A stretch of 64,000 bases of DNA from Mesocentrotus franciscanus (taxonomy: Eukaryota; Echinodermata; Echinoidea; Camarodonta; Strongylocentrotidae): the NCBI GenBank assembly GCA_037976565.1, contig CP137675.1, forward strand, positions 7,883,447-7,947,446, given 5' to 3'. The notes under the pieces were generated by a model. It ran no database searches. It was not told where the DNA came from and saw only the letters and a program-made list of their open reading frames with translations. How positions within the stretch are numbered: the stretch's first letter is position 1; each line of letters opens with the position of its first letter. The translations under genes and the position numbers were made by a program. Shown here in pieces: positions 38,153-52,207 of this stretch.

Positions 38153-40544
38153 ATGAATACATTCATAACGATAGTACAATTTGGTAACATATTAATTGAA
38201 ACATTGATGGATGGATTTTATTTTTATAAGTTTATGTTTCTTCCTCGTGACCATGGTGACTACATACGAGAAAGAATCTATCACGCATACCAGAGCGACG
38301 ATGGGTTCTCAGCGTGAATCAGACACTCAATCCACCCGAAACGATCGGGCTGATCACACTGCTAGCATGGCATCCAGTTCCAGAGGATTTCGATTTCTAC
38401 AGAAGATTTAGACACTCAAACGCAATTTTATCAATTTGCTAGATGTTTGCTCCCGTAAATAAAAACAAAACAAAACATATTTAACGTGTTTTTATGTCCC
38501 TGAATGTTTTGCAGTAAGACCATAAAAGTTGGAAATCCATAAACATTAAACTTTCTATAGTAAAGAGTCTTGAATAGCTGAGCTGACTATAAAACGATAT
38601 CCACGACTAATTGATTGAAAAGAAAATTGTTTATACAAGGGCAAATATAAAAAATAAATCTCTGCCCTATCTTGCAAGTATTACAGCGAAGCGCTACCGT
38701 CTCTATAAGCAAATGCTTTTGTAATATTTTGAGGTGCATCCACGCACATTACCACCGCATTTTACTCTCGTTTCTGCAAATACAATCCGAGACCTTTTCT
38801 GAATGAAAAATCCGAATTCTGCTTACTCCCCTAATTGAAACTTGATGAGTCATTTGTGGTTTCCATCCAAAAAGTACATTAGGCTTGTCTATGATGGCAT
38901 TGATGCATAACAAAGAAAAGTTACAGAAAATATAAAAAAGCGTCTTTTTCAGTGCCTTTCACGCAACAACAACTACGCGAGTCATTAATTACCAAAAACA
39001 TTTTTGCATTTAAACCCTTTTGAAATGCACGTGTATCTGGTCATTATAGCGTAGATCAATTCTAAAATCAATAGAGCATGACTTCTATTAGCACCATTCC
39101 GCAAAAAGTGTAGAGAACGTGTTGAAACAGTTATCAACTGAAACGTGGTTCCTTATAAGAGCATTCAACATGGCCGTCGTTGTCCCGTTTCAGGAATAAG
39201 TTAGAAGTTACACTTCAACTTTATCAGAAAACCCAATTATTGATACTCTGCAAAGAATATGCGGTAAATGATTTCTTTAATAGACAAAGGCAAAATGACA
39301 TCTCTGTTATGATCATTTTAATTCTAGAATTTAAAGTTTATAGATAGGTATGTTGGTGTCTGTGTATTGACACACATATTCTTTATAAATATATGAATAT
39401 TATCTAAATTATTTTATTTATCGTCTGTATCATTTCCCAAACATTGTAGAAGCTAAATTGTAAAGCCGTATACAAAACAAAACAAAACAAAAAGATTTTT
39501 TTCAAAGAAATGAACAAAACTGCATGCTAAACGATATTACTGTCATTTTCTCTGAACTATAATAATATATACAATACTGTTAATGTTTCATTCTCACGAA
39601 AAGTGACTGAACATATCCTGCCGTCAACAAAAATTATATTTTCGATTATTTCAACATAATTTTTAGCTATTCAAAGTACAAGATTTTTTCTTCTTCTTCA
39701 AAAGCCCAATAATAAGACACAAATGACATATCTTCAGTGATGATTTTTGTCTCATAGACATACCCTTACACTCTGCGAAGTCATAAGTTAATCATTTCCT
39801 TGACAAATTGATGGTAAGTTTAAAAATCTCAAAGTCGGCTTCTTATTTGTAGAGTAGACAAAATTAGTACAAAGTTCGTAAGTTTGAAACAGTATACATA
39901 ATTATTTTTTTTTTACCAGAACCTGTTTGCTTGATTATATATACAAAGCAATCTTCATAAGAATCTAAAGATCAATTTCCATCCTTCACCATCTTTGTTA
40001 TGCCAATAAACTGATTCTCATCACTGCCTATCAAGTATCTAGAATATAACATTTTAATGAGACTTCTTATCTATGAGTTACGGAAAATAGAAGAAAAAAA
40101 TATATAAATTTTCATTTCTAACGTTTTGATGGTCGGTTGTGTCAAAAGTATTTCATCTGCTTATCTCATAAAGATATAATTGTCTTTGTTTCATCAGTAT
40201 CTAGAGGGTTCAATTTCCTCTGGAACGAAGAAACATTTGAAATTACCATTTGCATAATGGGAATAGAGAAACTAGAATATGAGAAAAGTTGGAAAGGAAA
40301 GACAGAAATAAACCCATTCTTATTTTTACGACTTTCCGGACCAATGCCAATTTAAATCTTAGAGCGTGCCTCTCTCTCTGTATACCTCGTTTTGTTAGGA
40401 TAATTGAAAAGATCTTTCCATCAAGGATTGGACAAATCTTTCGAATTGAGAAATAGATTAACCAAAGAAATCAGCACTGAACTTTCTTGCCGTTTTCTCC
40501 TCTTTTATTTCCTTCAGAATCATATTTTGCAGTTTTTGTCCTCA

Positions 40545-41290
40545 ATTACTTTATCGCCTCGGGGGAAATGGTCCTTATCCGGCGGAGGATGGGATCTGAG
40601 GATGGAGCCCACACAATGGTATTCACGTTCAGATGCAGCCCCTCCTTCCAACTTCCGATACCATAGAAGGAAAATTAGAAGGGAGAAGTCAATACGATTA
40701 CAACACCGATCTATACCTTATCGCACGGGGCTGCGATGAGGGAGAGAATAGATGCGGTCATTTGTAGGGTTACGGAGGGGAGGGGGAGGAGAGATGCCAG
40801 GAGATGATAAAGGAAAGATAACTATCATGATCATGAAAGAAACAGGGGTTTCCTTTGTTGCGCGTGTCCCTGTGGGCAACGATAATTCCACCTTTTCCTA
40901 ACAATAGCTGCACGTGGCTCTGGAAAGTTAAGCTTACAGCCGTATCTCCTGATTCTGTTTTTACGGCTTAGGCACGCGAGCGATGAAAGTAGAAGAGCGT
41001 GACCATGTATCTCTCCTACGGTAGATAACCATAGAAGGATAAGGGGAGGAGGGGGAAGGAAAACAATGAAATTGGCTGTTAACTGCGAATTTTCACGGCG
41101 TCTCCGTTTAAGCCACCACGGAGTAGCTAAACCTCCGCGATTATACTCAGAACTGCCCGGCAGAGCGGAGAAAAGACCCGCGACACGCATCGGCGCACGA
41201 CTATGCCAACTTTCCTGTCAAAATCGGCACGCGTGCATATTTGCTCTGCCAAACGCACAACAAAAGATTTGCTACACTTTAAATCACCAT
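40545..41290. other. GC-richer intergenic island
   Basis: About 700 bases of relatively GC-rich sequence with purine-rich stretches. Open frames of about 110-120 residues exist on both strands but overlap, lack domains and have no plausible splice partners. It could be a regulatory region or a non-coding RNA locus; the sequence does not decide. Confidence 0.3.
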
Positions 41291-42679
41291 TAATAAGGTC
41301 GGAGAGATAGGGAGATAGAGTGGTACAAAAAGGGGAAAGCGGGAAGGGGAGGGAGAATCAAAATACACCAGCGTCGATTTTAATTAAGGGTCTTGTGTAC
41401 TATTTTGTTACTCATGAAGTTACTCATGGATGGCATGATCAGCGATGCAAACAAAAATCTATATTCTCACATTCCCTCTCTCCCTCTCTATTTGTACCGT
41501 TTTCCTTCTTTTTCGTTATCCCTCCCTTTCTACCTCTCTCTCCCCATCTCTGATAAACTTCATCCGAATCATTGGAACCAAACGACAAAATATAATTTAA
41601 CAAACTATGTCAATACAGATAATGGAAATTTTAAAAAATATATTCATGCGTATTTATTTTGAGCTCCCTTCTAATAACAATTTGAATTTAAATAGAATTA
41701 TTATAATTTCATCACTATCGGATGTGGTTTTCATTGTTTCTGGTTTATATTTTCGAAAATACAACATTTAAATGTTTCTAAATTTTGACTATTGTACCTT
41801 TTTGATGCAGAGTTACGATCTGATGTCTTTGCGAGTTTCTGAAACGTGCATTTATATACCTTATACAATCGCATACCAAAATAAAGTTCATGGAGTTGCG
41901 TTTTGAAATTATATATCATATAAATGCATTGAAAATGAAAACAACGTTGTCTTCAAATTTGTAGGTAGGATTTCATATTCAGGTAAATACTGTGTATATT
42001 AGACTTACAACGCTCTAACTACGATGACCGACAGTCGTGCCTCGGTGACCATATTAAATATTAAATAGGGCACCATTTGCGTTGTGAGTTTAATTTCCTG
42101 ATCTATTATTTTTACTTGTCTATCAAGCATTATACTCCTGTTATTTCAAACAACGAGAGAAATCAAATAAGGGCCTACTATCATGACTATGAAGGTCCCC
42201 CGTCATGAATAGATAACTGGCTAATAATGATTGCGGTCGAATGTTTGTGCTACGAATGTGAATATGAGAGTTTAATCATTTCATCTAAAGTAATGTTTAA
42301 TTGATAATAATATTGGACAAGGTCAATTCATAAATCATTAATTCAGCTCTTAAAGTTGGCTCTCAGCATTATATACGGCAAGAAAAATCAAGAAGAATAA
42401 AGTTGAAGAAGAGTAAGCAAGTAAAATAAGGCCATGAATAGTGCATTGTGCTGTTTGTTTTATATGACATTGTATTCACGAGGACATAGATGGTATTTCA
42501 TCATGTACTTTACGTGGGCTGAATTTAAATAAAACCCGGGACACCGAAATCCTCACAAATTTGAGACCGTGCAATGTCGACTTTTGATGTTAAACTCATA
42601 GTACGCAAATATAAGCAATATTACCCTCCGTAATTTCATCAAAATAAAGTAGCTGTCTAAATCTCTCCTATCTTTCTCT

Positions 42680-42900
42680 GGTTCTATAAAAAAGGACCCT
42701 TTTTCTACCTCTCTCTTCTGAAATGATACAGCCTCGGTGAGCTGATATTAACCCCGAACCGGCGTTATATTCGCGGCGCGAAGCTTAAGGCCGGGACTCG
42801 CTTCATCCCTAAAGCGACAGACTGCCGTTTAGCTAGGGTATTTTACCAGCTAAGCGGCAAATTTCAGAGCCCACTTTTCCTCCATCGGTAATTTTCATAT
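42680..42900. promoter_or_regulatory. GC-richer island, candidate cis-regulatory element
   Basis: Contains CCGAACCGGCGTTATATTCG and other CpG-rich words in otherwise AT-rich DNA, plus CCTCGGTGAGC reminiscent of the words at 25041 and 37218. Function inferred from composition only. Confidence 0.25.
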
Positions 42901-43452
42901 ATCTTTGTCCGAACATTACCTTCCTACCCGATCCTATACCTCCATTTTTTCTGGAGCAAAAAAAATATCAATACATGCCTACTACGATCCAGTAAGTATA
43001 AAGCTTCTATTAAGATTAAAACTGTGAAATGCCAAAAGTAGCTAGAACTTTGTCACCCCTTAAAATGTTGAATTTGTATTGATATGAACACTGAAACATG
43101 GTTAGAATACAAGACCGATTTTTTGTTTTAATGTACACTTGGAAATGTGCTCCATTAACAAAATTATTTCGAAAAAGCAAGGTATGCCTTCGAACAAGTT
43201 TCCAAATTGTAATGGTTATTATTGCCAATTTGAATAAAGTTGATACAATATTAGGTATAATAATTTGTATGAATAACAATTACAATTTTGCTATGAATCC
43301 TGAAAGGAAAATTCATGAACTTTATATAGTTTTCATCTAATTCAGATATAATTGAAATTAATGTTAATAAATTTGAACTCAAATGAATGGAATTCTAATT
43401 GCAAATGTAACACATTTGATATTCATATCTATTCATATACCGACCCCTTTGC

Positions 43453-43455
<3 letters not shown>

Positions 43456-43508
<53 letters not shown>
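43456..43508. repeat. (TC)n microsatellite
   Basis: About 26 uninterrupted TC units. The Ser/Leu open frames over it are artefacts. Confidence 0.98.
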
Positions 43509-43510
<2 letters not shown>

Positions 43511-43904
43511 ACCTTTCTTGCATTCCTTTTTGTTATTCTTTTTCATATCCCATACATACATGTACAAAAATAATGCAACATAACTTATGACTCGATGCAT
43601 GTTTAGGTCCGACAAACACTTTGCAGACTCAGGACTTTGCAAACTGTAACAGCTTTCCTTTTCGATGTTAACTTCTCAAACCCAGTAACAAAATAAGAAG
43701 AAAGACACAATCTGTAAAGTAGAGATTTGACGATAACTTTCTTTTTGAGAAGCAATGTTATTATAGAGAGAAATTATTCTTAAAAGGCAAATGTAAAACT
43801 TCAGTTATAAATGCATATTGTGAAATTTTAGTTCTCATTATGGATTGAGGATGTGCACAACTTTTAGTTTGTGTATTAACACAATTATATAAATAACTGT
43901 CTTC

Positions 43905-44570
43905 AACAGCGGGTGGGTTGGTTGGTGCGATGGTGGGTTGGATGATTGGTTGGTTGGTGGGTGAGTAAGTGGGTTGGTGGGTTGGTTAGTGTGTAGGTCA
44001 ATATTATTGATTGGCTGGTTTGTTGGTTGGTTGGTTGGTTGGTTGGTTGGATGGTTACTTGCTTGGTGGGTTAGTGGGTTGGATGGATGGTTGGCCAGAT
44101 GGTGGGATGGTGGGTTGGTTGGTTGGTGGATTGGTTTGATATAATGGTAGGTTGGTTCGATGGTTGGTTCGTTCATTGGCTGGTTGTTTAATTGGGTGGT
44201 TTGTTGGTTGGTTGAATGGTTTGTTTGTCAATTGATTGGCTGGTTTGTTGGTTGGTTGGTTGGTTGAATGAATGGTTGGTTGCTTGGTGGGTTAGTGGGT
44301 TGGATGGATGGTTGGCTAGATTTTGGGATGGTGGGTTGGTTGGATGGTGGATTGGTTGGATATAATGGTAGATTGGTTCGTTGGTTGGTTAGTTCATTGG
44401 CTGGTTGTTTGGTTGGGTGGTTTGTTGGTTGGTTGAATGGTTTGTTTGTTTGTTGGTTGGTTCGTTGGTCGGTTAGTTCGTTCGTTTGCTGGTAATTGGC
44501 TGTTTGGTTGTTTGGTTGGTTGGTTGGGTGGGTGGTCGGTTGGTTGGTTGGTTGATGAGTGGAGAGTTTG
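43905..44570. repeat. GGTT tetranucleotide array with 221-bp higher-order copy
   Basis: About 660 bases built from GGTT, GGAT and GGGT words, almost free of C on the plus strand. The segment GCTTGGTGGGTTAGTGGGTT occurs at 44061 and again at 44282, offset 221, with matching flanks. This shows a higher-order duplication. The Asn-Gln-Pro-Thr and Gly-Trp-Leu-Val open frames over it are artefacts. Confidence 0.95.
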
Positions 44571-45849
44571 TAGATTATAAACCATACACTGTGACGGTGT
44601 GGGCTGTGTTTCTCGATATTACTTATATTTTACATGCACAGTCGGATATGGAGATATTCAAGCATCTTTATCGTAGTTGCATGCTAGTACTCGATATGAA
44701 GCCCTACGTTTTCGACTTTTTACACAATCTTTTTCTGATTACATTCATTATTAAAAATGTTATTCACCTTAATATCTTCAATGAAGAAATATTTTTGAAA
44801 AACATTGTTGGAAGCTGTTCCATCAAACAGAACAGCTTTACCAAAGAATATGCTTTCTGAAACATTTTTACATTGTGTACACTTACATTTTGTCACTAAA
44901 AAAGGGCTTATAGCGTTAACCTAGGAAAAATTACACAATTTTGTTCAAAACCTTGTATTGTCTGCCTATGCGCTTCTGTTGTTTCATTTCATCTGTATTT
45001 TGATCATCGTTTTGATTTATGTATTTTCGTTGGATATCAGCTCCACAATTCGTTGACCCTCATTTTACCGGAAAGCCGGAGCAAAGTGATGCAAATCGAA
45101 ACTGATCGGCCAGCGAGGCACGTCAAACTTATCATCCTCATTGAATTCGCTCACATCATCATTATCAACTTCGACCGACCAGCCGTATCCTGGTCGGCCA
45201 TCCGACCGCCAACCAAACGGACTTTGCCATGGCGAACCCGAAATCGTACGCAAGATATGCCCCGTTTCTACAGGCACGGAAAATGAACAGTGACAGTCCG
45301 CGCAAAATGGGCAACTTCGATCAGTGTGTGGGTACATGTGAGATTAGTTCGGCCGGAGTTAAATCTGACATTTTCATTACCAGTGGTACATCCCTCTTTA
45401 AATTCTGCCATTCTGAATACTATTCTTGATCATGCTTACCTTTCAATGTAGTTGGCATATTTTGCTTGGCTGCCGTGTTTGGTCAGGTTTCAGGAATTGG
45501 ATACAGATTTTGGCTGAACGCTACACAATTTTGAGATCCCATGCTTAAATTGAGCAACAGAATTTACATGTTCGAAATGTAGTTCACTAAGTTCTTGTGG
45601 ATACATTCCACGGGCGGATTTACAGGATATAAACAGCTGCCCCCCCCCCCAACTTGGAAAAGAGAGCAATACAAAAAGGAAGAAAGAAGGGGAAATAATG
45701 TCGGGAATTACTAATTCACCCCCCCCTTCCCTTGCTTCCCTATGTGAGTGAGTCTGAGAAGGCTGGCGGGATGCCCGAAATCAAATTTGACAATCATGGA
45801 TCCGCTCCGGTATTCGCATGTGAATCTTCTTGTTAATAATATAAAATGA

Positions 45850-45975
45850 TATGATTTGAGGTAATAATATAATATAATATAATATAATATAATGTAATAC
45901 AATACAATATAATATGATATAGTTGAATATAATATAAACTAATGAAATATGATATAATATAATGTAATATAACAG
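45850..45975. repeat. (AATAT)n microsatellite
   Basis: Pentanucleotide ATAAT/AATAT units with a few substitutions. Confidence 0.95.
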
Positions 45976-45999
45976 TATTACAATTATTGTAATTGTTCA

Positions 46000-48370
46000 A
46001 AAAGTTAATGTTGATCTTTTATTTTTCAGATTGTGCCCTATTAAAATATTTATATTCAAGTCAGTTAAGTATCAGATCGATTGCGAGATAAAGTTATCTG
46101 TAAACTTGTTCATGATCCATTTTCACTTACTCATACTGTTCATTGAACTCAAAATCACTCTTTTACCGAAAAATGCCATTGTTCAGACAAGCTTTCAATA
46201 ATACATCACGAAATGCCATCCTACGGTCAAATCAAGGAAAAACGAGGTTCAAGCCAGAAATAAAAAGGGAGCTGGAAAAAAGATATTATCCTGTTACGGT
46301 TTGCCTAATTACCTGAACGATACAACCACGACACAATGGTTAATTACCGATCGCTTCAAATACGCTTTGCACTTTTTGTATACATGATTGGTTTTGAGTC
46401 ATTAATGGCAGACGCCGCCACGTGTAATGCATGCACCCATAAAGCTCTTTATATCCAAGCCCACACTTTCCTTTATCCTTCACGTATATTTATATATCAG
46501 GGACGTCCTTCGACTAATGGTTTTAATTTTTGTAGATGGATTTTATTTGTAGGACAGTTTTTTTCTTCTTCTCCTTCGATTCATGTAACATCAATGATAG
46601 CAATACTTTATGCATTTAGTCTAAAAGGCAGGGTCAATTCCCGGTTATACTATGAAAAGAAAGATTAAAAACCCACTGGATTAATCAGGGTCATTCGTGA
46701 GAGTTTACGTACAGGTGAGACTGAGGTCGTGGTCAACGAAGAAGTGGTATAGTCCGTCTTTGCGATAACTATGACCTTCTTTCTAACGAAAGTTTTTATA
46801 AATATCGCTCAAGGGAAAGTCATGAATTCGTCAAATGGAAGAGATGGGTAACCTTTGGTTTCAAATGAAACCTTTTTTTTTCAATCTCAAGTTTAAGTTG
46901 ACTACATCCATACTTCTTTAGCTCACGCTTTCAGTAAACTTGATTAAAATATAGAAATCATTTTATTAATTGCCTTTTCTTTTAAATACAGTCAGTCATA
47001 CCTGGTTCTTGTGTCAATCCACGCATGTTCGGTAAGCTTATTCCCAAACATTATTTTGTATTAGTTTCGATGTATGGCTATATCTTTATTTGATTGTTTT
47101 TGTTTTTGCTTTTTTTAACTCAAAATTAGTTTATTGAATATGTCTCTTTGTATGATGTATATGCCTATTTGTGTATCCATATACTATGTATACACCACGA
47201 ATTTCCATTGTTAAATGGACAGTAAATATGAGTGTATTAACCTTATGAACCTTATTTTGCAGATCTTATTTAAGCATCTTTTCTGCTATCAATTAAATCA
47301 ACTATTGCTCAGATTCTCAACTGTTTATTTTTTTTTCCTGCTTTTTTTTTAATTCATCCATTCGTCTATATATTAGTTCACATTTCAACTAAACATTTCA
47401 AACAGTGAATCAGTTTAAAAATCATTTACTACTTTTGTGACATGTCTTGTTTTGATGTGTACATTTCATATTTTATTTTGTATTTTGCCAGAATGCATGA
47501 AGCAAGCCTCTTTTACCGTGGAATGAAACTGGAACTATGTACTGAATGAATGGATAAATAAGTTTTTTAAATAGATGGATTATTATCACAATAAATGTTT
47601 CTCCCTTAGCTCATAGCACAAATTTTCTCCAATATACATGATATTGCAATGCAAGTACCATGGCAATCTTTGCTGCGTTCGGCAACCAAATCAGATCCAA
47701 GTTTTGTCCTAGGCGTCGCTTGAGGAGGAGATACACCCTTTCACCGTAGGCCTACGGGCACATAATATTTGTGAGGGGGCTGACGCCTCTTGCACGAATA
47801 AATATTTCCCTTTTCCCTCTTTTTCTAGAGCAAGCGCTGTAGCAACAACAACAAAAAGACACATTATTGTGGCAAGTATACATTTTGGGGCACCTCGCTG
47901 ACCGAATATGAGGATATTCAGCCATCTCGCTGCCCAAATATGAGGTGTGGATTGCCCGAATATCGGAGCTTTGAAATCCTCGGGGGCTGCATCCCAAGTT
48001 CCACGCCTGGAAAGCATACACCCTTCTAAATTTTCTGTCGGCATAGACGGGATATTGAGAAATTTATGAACAAAATTTGTAAACAAATTCTACAAATTCA
48101 GGGCTTTTAATTATTCATTTATTTATTTCTTTCAAACTTTGTTTTTGTCATGATGGAATTTTTTTGCCACCTCATCTCTCGGAAAGTTTGGACCGACACC
48201 AACATTCAAAATTATCCTAGCCACGCCCCTCTCGGTGATTCGTTGAACGTCACCCGAAAGACTGTAACTTTCCCCGGAATCCTCGGCCACCGACAATGGA
48301 AAGCTCTGCGAGCCCGCGCGAGGACTATACGTATATGGTAGTATTCAAAACTTTGATGTTACAACTTGTT
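46000..48370. other. Intergenic DNA without a recognised gene
   Basis: AT-rich with a GC-richer stretch at 47690-48090. An open frame of 125 residues on the minus strand there has no recognisable domain. Inside it a short word (CCGAATAT/CCCAAATATGAG) recurs three times, which suggests a degenerate repeat. No gene is supported. Confidence 0.4.
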
Positions 48371-48378
48371 AATGACAG

Positions 48379-48434
<56 letters not shown>

Positions 48435-48462
48435 TTAATGATGATGATGATGCATGATGAAG
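48379..48462. repeat. (GAT)n microsatellite
   Basis: About 25 GAT units with minor interruptions. Confidence 0.98.
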
Positions 48463-48629
48463 ACGTAAACGCCGGTCAAAAATGTAAATTACAATCCCTA
48501 ATGTTCAAGGAATAAGGGTTTGAAGTTTGACGATTTCATATCCTTCCTTTCACATCGTCTTAATATTTTCCCCATATAAAATGATCCGTCACTGCAGCTT
48601 TGTTTAAATCATAAATTATTTCCCCCCCC

Positions 48630-49020
48630 CCAAAAAAAAGTCGCGACTTGGTTTCAATGGAGATATCTTGAATGTTTACAACATGCTCGACCGGCGCTGT
48701 ATCACACATATTTTGTTTGTTTTAATTGTTACAAATCCACCTGATATAATAATGAAAATCATTTCACGCATCATAATGATGTCGGGCAAAACAAAAAAAT
48801 TAAAAAATCGCGACTCGGTTTAAATGGAGTTATTGTACAGTTAGATGTCACAATATTAGATTGCCTACGGTATAGGTTTTGAATGTTCACAACATGTATT
48901 TAATGCTCGACCGGCGATGTATCACACACATTTTTTTTTTTAATCGTTACAAATCCACCCGATGTAATAATAATGAAAATCATTTCGCGCATCATAATTA
49001 AGTCGGGCAAAAAAAAAAGG
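48630..49020. repeat. Diverged two-copy tandem repeat
   Basis: A block with GTCGCGACTTGG, GCTCGACCGGCG, GTTACAAATCCACC and GTCGGGCAAAA recurs in the same order at about 48640-48790 and 48808-49012. The second copy has an extra insertion of about 50 bases. The two copies differ by scattered substitutions. Confidence 0.75.
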
Positions 49021-49029
49021 GGAAAAAAA

Positions 49030-51640
49030 ACGGAGAGCGGAAAAAAGGGATTCCGTTGTAATCCAATTTTAAAAATCAATCGGGTGACTTTCATGCATTT
49101 TGTCAATTACCGCAACCAGCTTTGTTTTTAACGTGCGAGCGTCCGATCGAGATTTTAGTTATAGAGGTTCGTGTGTTACATTACGAGTTGTGATCTTTCT
49201 TTACTTATTTGTCTTTTTTTACATTTCTCCTTAGTGTCAAAACAGCCTTGACTATACACGGTCGAAAAGATGACGTCTATTATGAGAACAGGGTGAAGGT
49301 TTAACAACGCTATTCCAATTAGAGGTCCGTATGATATTTAAAATACATGTATTTTTCATCGAGCGAGTTCGACCAGCGATAGAAATATGGAAGTAAGGTT
49401 GCGCGCACTTTTTGGTCGTGAGATGTGTTTAAAATTGAAGTGGGGACCGAGTAAAGTTATGCAATGTGCCGATGATAAGAAGGGCGGTCAAAATATGTCG
49501 ACAAGAGAATTCAAGAGTATAGTAAGCATCGCTTTATGAAAACTTAATCACGATTCCTACATATGAATTTGAATATTTGTTTTCCTTCTAATGTACCATA
49601 TAAGCCCACATATGTCATGTGTACTTAATATCAAGCAATTCTTGTCAAAAGTTATCTGTAGCCATATAAACCATTAATCAAAAATCTGTACATGTATATA
49701 ACCGATGTTTTTGTTTGTTGTTTCTTTTTTCTTTCTTTTTTACTTTTCATTATCTCATGGTGGGAAATTCAAAACTGTACTGAAAACATATTTGTTTGAC
49801 GGTCTAAATGTGTGCCCACTACTGAATGACATCTTCCTGCAGCTGCCCTACTTGTTTTCTTCGCATTGAGATGTTTTACAAAGGTATAATGCGTTGTGTA
49901 AGAAACGTTCTATCATAACGATACAGTTTTTGTTTTTTTCAAAGTGTCATGCACAATTCTCATTTTCAATTTTCACCGCACAATGGCCATTATGATCATT
50001 ATTTCACATGTTTTTAAGCAAACATTTTTTTACATTTCTGTTGTTTTTTTTAACGATGAAGACAAATTACAATACTAATGGCTAGTTGACTTTTACAAAA
50101 TATCAAGGTTTCTATTTATTACCACAGAACTTGTATTTTTATTTACATTTCGATTAACTTGTGCTAATGATCAGAAGCAATCCGAATCGGCACAATGCTT
50201 TTGAATTGTCAAATGAATACAGATTAAATGTACAAACAAATGTATTTCTTAAGTGGACGGAATATGGTGTGTGGCCTTCTTACTGTGAATTATATGATAG
50301 GTAAAATAAATATAATGAGTAAAAAATATATCAAAGTTTGATGAATAAATTTGTGCAGTTTTAAAAAAAGAAGAGAAAAACCTATCTTCACTGACCTTCA
50401 CATTTCTGAAAAATGTTCTTCTAAATTTAAAAATAGCAAAATAGCAAAAACACTTTAAAAATGTAAATGTTTTCATAGTAAGTAATTACAAAGGAACATA
50501 TAGTGGGAATGATCAGAAAATTTCAGGGTAGCATTTAGACTTAGACAAGGTAATAAAACATTGTGTGTTAAATGAATATGCTTATTTTTATATTTGATGG
50601 ACAGAATGTTAAAACAAATTGTGGTTGTGGCCTTAGTTTCTATACAATTGCACATTAAATAAAATAAACACATGCGCATGTTTTGAGGAAAAAACTTCAC
50701 CCGGCATTCTATAGGCTAACGGTTAGAGAGTATGAAGGAAATAGAGAATCTAACATGAAACCCTACACATGAAACCCAACTCAGACTTAGGTTCTGTGCG
50801 GGCCTTATTCTCTGTGAGCACATAAGATTGCGTGTCGACTACTAGTAGTCTACTCACAAATTGCTATTATGTTAAAATTTCAAATTAGTGTAAACTTGCA
50901 ATATCTCTTTGCAGAACAATTATTTGAAGCTCATGTTTGGAATACAGTATAGCAAAACGGGCCTCAAAACAAACAGAGCATGGTGATTGGTACACTTTAA
51001 AAAGCAAACTTGAATAAAATTACTCTTTCACAGCTTAATAATGAGTTTTTCTGAAGGTTTCCACTTTCCAGATTAACTTATGTTTACATCAACGTTTACC
51101 AATCAGCAAAACATGATTGATCATGATGTAAGGGGTTTCATGTCACTATACTGTACACAAAATATTAGCTTCAAATATTACCCCTACAAATAGGTATTGC
51201 TGTACTGAGTAGCTGCAACTGTTTACAGGTTAATAAAGTTAAACTTAAAAATGACTGAATTTTAACACAGTAATTAATATCACTTGTATACACAAAAATT
51301 TCATTCAGGATTACAAGGTCAGCATTTTGCCTAATGAAAGACACTCAGATTGAATTTGATGTGGCTAAATCATTTGCCTAACTATATGAAACCGAATTGT
51401 GAACACTGATGTGTGTCAAGGCAGATAATGACTAACTCCAGTAAATTGCAAGACAATTATTCCAAAACTGCCTAACTGTATATAAACATCAGACACTTGG
51501 ATATTTGAACTGCAAGTGTTTTCCCCTTGTATCTGAAGTTTAATTGATTTCTTGAAATGAACTTGTTTGTTAATTCACACAATATTATCATGATGAAGTT
51601 ATTTCTTTTCTTAGAGGAAAAGATTGTGAACACCACCAAA
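49030..51640. other. Intergenic DNA without a recognised gene
   Basis: AT-rich unique sequence. Minus-strand AATAAA words lie near 50113 and 50140 and could serve a very long 3' UTR of the downstream gene, but there is no other support. Confidence 0.35.
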
Positions 51641-51646
51641 TATTAA

Positions 51647-52207
51647 AGGGAAATCTAACCTTTATAGCGATATACTCTAGAGAAAAGCGGGAAAATCAGA
51701 GAAGTACACGGGTGAAAGTTTGAAAGAAATCGGACAAAAAGTGAGAAAGTTATGAACTTTTAAAAGTTGTAATCACTATAGGTTGGGCTCTGAATCGGTT
51801 ATGCCTTTGTGATGTAGTGGCGGACACATTTCTCATTTTGTTCCAACACACAAAATCACTAAAATTTCAATTTTAGTGATTCAGACTCAGGAAAGTCTTT
51901 TCTCTATAGATGACCCATAATAATATTCTATACATAATATATTTGAGTAGTGCCCCAAGGGAGAAGGCACTTAGGAGAAAATCAAAAGTCTGTGATATTT
52001 TGGTACACAACAAATGGGAGAGTTGATCCGCGACTACATCACAATCCACTGACCAAACTGCCCATTTGAGATTTGGACATACTCAGTGATCTCATATTTC
52101 AAACATTCATAATTATTGGTCCACTCTATTTCAAACATTCGCCATTTTGTTTCTCTTATTTTTCTGCTTTCATGCAAATGAACTTATTACAAGGGTTGGA
52201 TTGGCCT
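51647..52207. mobile_element. TTAA-flanked MITE-like element
   Basis: Both ends abut TTAA (51643-51646 and 52208-52211), consistent with a target duplication. The terminal inverted repeats AGGGAAATCTAACC and AGGCCAATCCAACC match at 11 of 14 positions. An internal 13-bp inverted repeat, AATCACTAAAATT, sits at 51854-51881. No transposase is encoded, so this would be non-autonomous. TTAA targets are typical of piggyBac-like elements; the terminal bases here are not diagnostic. Confidence 0.5.

Noticed and set aside
40831..41190. 119-residue minus-strand open frame in a GC-richer island
   Set aside because: No recognisable motif; overlapping frames on the other strand are equally long, as expected from base composition.
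43838..44495. Pro-Thr-Asn-Gln and Gly-Trp-Leu-Val open frames
   Set aside because: Both come from the GGTT array and would be antifreeze-like only by coincidence.
47709..48086. 125-residue minus-strand open frame
   Set aside because: Contains short repeated words and no domain; more likely a dispersed repeat.
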